Source: Streptomyces sp. SLBN-118 (GTDB lineage: Bacteria; Actinomycetota; Actinomycetes; Streptomycetales; Streptomycetaceae). From it: DNA of 64,000 nucleotides. Position numbers and translations under genes: made by a program. The stretch covers positions 1,488,001 through 1,552,000 of the forward strand of contig NZ_VFNP01000001.1 in assembly GCF_006715635.1 (NCBI RefSeq). The letters are read 5' to 3'. Positions 62,767-64,000 of the stretch are shown here, piece by piece. How positions within the stretch are numbered: position 1 is the stretch's first letter; every line of letters starts with the position of its first letter. Below the pieces are notes generated by a model. The model was given only the letters and a program-made list of their open reading frames with translations. It had not been told where the DNA came from and ran no database searches.

Positions 62767-64000
62767 ATGAGCAACCCCAACGACAAGGTCGTCGCCGCCC
62801 TACGGGCGTCCCTGAAGGAGACCGAGCGGCTGCGGCAGCACAACCGTAAGCTCACCGAGCGCGGCCGGGAGCCGATCGCGACCGTCGCGATGAGCTGCCG
62901 CTACCCGGGCGGCGTACGCACCCCGGAGGACCTGTGGCGGCTGGTGACCGCGGGCGAGGACGCGGTGTCGGAGTTCCCCACGGACCGCGGCTGGCAGCTG
63001 GACGGGCTCTACGACCACGGCGGATTCCTGTACGACGCCGCCGACTTCGACCCGGCCTTCTTCGGCATCTCGCCCCGCGAGGCCCTCGCCATGGACCCGC
63101 AGCAGCGCCTGCTCCTGGAGACCTCCTGGAAGGCCGTGGAGGGGGCCGGCATCGACCCGAGGACCCTGCGGGGCAGCCGTACGGGCGTCTTCGCCGGCGT
63201 CATGTACCACGACTACGGCACGCTGGTCGACGCGTCGCCGGACGCCGTCGAGGGCTATGTCTACAACGGCAGCGCGGGCAGCGTCGCCTCCGGCCGGGTG
63301 GCCTACACGCTCGGCCTGGAGGGGCCCGCGGTAACGGTCGACACCGCCTGCTCGTCCTCGTTGATCGCGCTGCATCTGGCGGTGCAGTCGCTGCGCAACG
63401 GCGAGTGCTCGCTGGCGCTCGCCGGTGGTGTGGCGGTGATGTCGACGCCGACGCTGTTCGACGAGTTCAGCCGGGGGCAGGGGCACGGGCTGGCCCCGGA
63501 CGGACGCTGCAAGGCGTTCGCGGACAGCGCCGACGGGACCAGCCTGTCGGAGGGCGCGGGTCTGCTGCTGCTGGAGCGGCTGTCGGACGCGCGCCGCAAC
63601 GGCCACCCGGTGCTCGCGGTGGTCCGCTCCACGGCGGCCAACCAGGACGGCGCCAGCAACGGCCTGACCGCCCCCAACGGTCCCGCCCAGGAGCGGGTGA
63701 TCCGGGACGCGCTGGTCGCCGCCGGACTGACCGGGGCGGACGTCGACGCAGTCGAGGCACACGGCACCGGCACCACCCTCGGCGACCCCATCGAGGCCCA
63801 GGCGCTGCTGGCCACCTACGGCCAGGACCACACCGACGAACAGCCACTGTGGCTGGGGTCGTTGAAGTCCAACATCGGCCACACCCAGGCCGCCGCCGGC
63901 GTCGGCGGCGTCATCAAGATGGTCATGGCCATGCGCCACGGCCTCCTCCCCCGGACCCTCCACGTCGACACACCCTCCACCCACGTCGACTGGGACTCCG
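62767..64000 (+). CDS. tamAIII: modular type I polyketide synthase, N-terminal part (module 6 KS)
   Basis: 411 codons are visible; the gene runs off the window. ATG at 62767, five bases after the PKS2 stop, no strong Shine-Dalgarno, so probably translationally coupled. Residues 1-34 are a docking helix ([16 protein letters not shown]), followed by a KS with Cys195 in [13 protein letters not shown] and K-S-N-I-G-H. The loop after G-W-Q-L-D-G-L-Y-D is about 13 residues shorter than in the other KS domains here (no P-E-R-S-G-T-S-Y segment). By collinearity it would be TamAIII/TrdA3, adding the last malonate before the tetramic-acid-forming NRPS. Confidence 0.82.
   Translation, partial: MSNPNDKVVAALRASLKETERLRQHNRKLTERGREPIATVAMSCRYPGGVRTPEDLWRLVTAGEDAVSEFPTDRGWQLDGLYDHGGFLYDAADFDPAFFGISPREALAMDPQQRLLLETSWKAVEGAGIDPRTLRGSRTGVFAGVMYHDYGTLVDASPDAVEGYVYNGSAGSVASGRVAYTLGLEGPAVTVDTACSSSLIALHLAVQSLRNGECSLALAGGVAVMSTPTLFDEFSRGQGHGLAPDGRCKAFADSADGTSLSEGAGLLLLERLSDARRNGHPVLAVVRSTAANQDGASNGLTAPNGPAQERVIRDALVAAGLTGADVDAVEAHGTGTTLGDPIEAQALLATYGQDHTDEQPLWLGSLKSNIGHTQAAAGVGGVIKMVMAMRHGLLPRTLHVDTPSTHVDWDS

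Overview
The window reads as a Streptomyces chromosome segment: very GC-rich, strong third-position G/C bias, short gaps and stop/start overlaps between genes, and typical actinobacterial families (F420/LLM-type enzymes, Ada-AlkA fusion, PcaD-PcaC fusion, Sfp-type PPTase, modular type I PKS). No rRNA, tRNA, CRISPR array or intact insertion sequence was recognised.

Left part (1-31.5 kb), ordinary chromosome. 1-7 kb: 3' end of a Sir2 deacetylase gene; an alkylation-repair pair (ogt and an Ada-AraC-AlkA fusion); a macro-domain protein; an FAD amine-oxidase/desaturase-like enzyme; an inositol-monophosphatase-like phosphatase; a covalent-flavin oxidoreductase. 7-10.9 kb: a TIGR02569-like protein, then a TetR gene coupled to an amidase and divergent from an SDR gene, with a perfect 18-bp palindrome between amidase and SDR. 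10.9-17 kb: a five-gene minus-strand operon for reductive pyrimidine catabolism (beta-ureidopropionase, class III aminotransferase, dihydropyrimidinase, LLM oxidoreductase, NCS1 permease). 17-31.5 kb: mostly singletons, including a second methionine aminopeptidase divergent from an XRE regulator across an interlocking inverted repeat, a secreted GH75-type chitosanase, gamma-glutamyltransferase, a P450, a secreted CocE-type hydrolase, exonuclease III, an MBL-fold protein and PcaL.

Boundary (31.55-32.56 kb). No intact gene lies here. It holds a frameshifted C-terminal fragment of a type ISP restriction/modification enzyme (+) and a frameshifted remnant that looks like an ISL3-family transposase tail (-). 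This is the likely left edge of the biosynthetic cluster.

Right part (32.56-64 kb), polyketide cluster. An Sfp-type phosphopantetheinyl transferase gene diverges from a bicovalent FAD oxidase gene. Three collinear modular PKS genes follow: PKS1 (KSQ-AT-ACP loading module plus modules 1-3), PKS2 (modules 4-5) and the first 411 codons of PKS3 (module 6 KS). The predicted programme is acetyl starter from decarboxylated malonyl; methylmalonyl with a dead KR (keto kept); malonyl/KR; methylmalonyl/DH-KR; methylmalonyl/KR; methylmalonyl/DH-KR. This matches the bicyclic-ketal dienoyl chain of the RNA polymerase inhibitor tirandamycin, and streptolydigin shares the chain logic. The PPTase / FAD oxidase / A1-A2-A3 order agrees with what I recall of the tam/trd clusters. 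The hybrid NRPS, P450, regulators and resistance genes would lie to the right of the window.

The PKS genes contain long, almost identical internal repeats (about 1.0-1.4 kb) covering AT or KS-AT segments, a sign of recent duplication or gene conversion and a warning for assembly accuracy.
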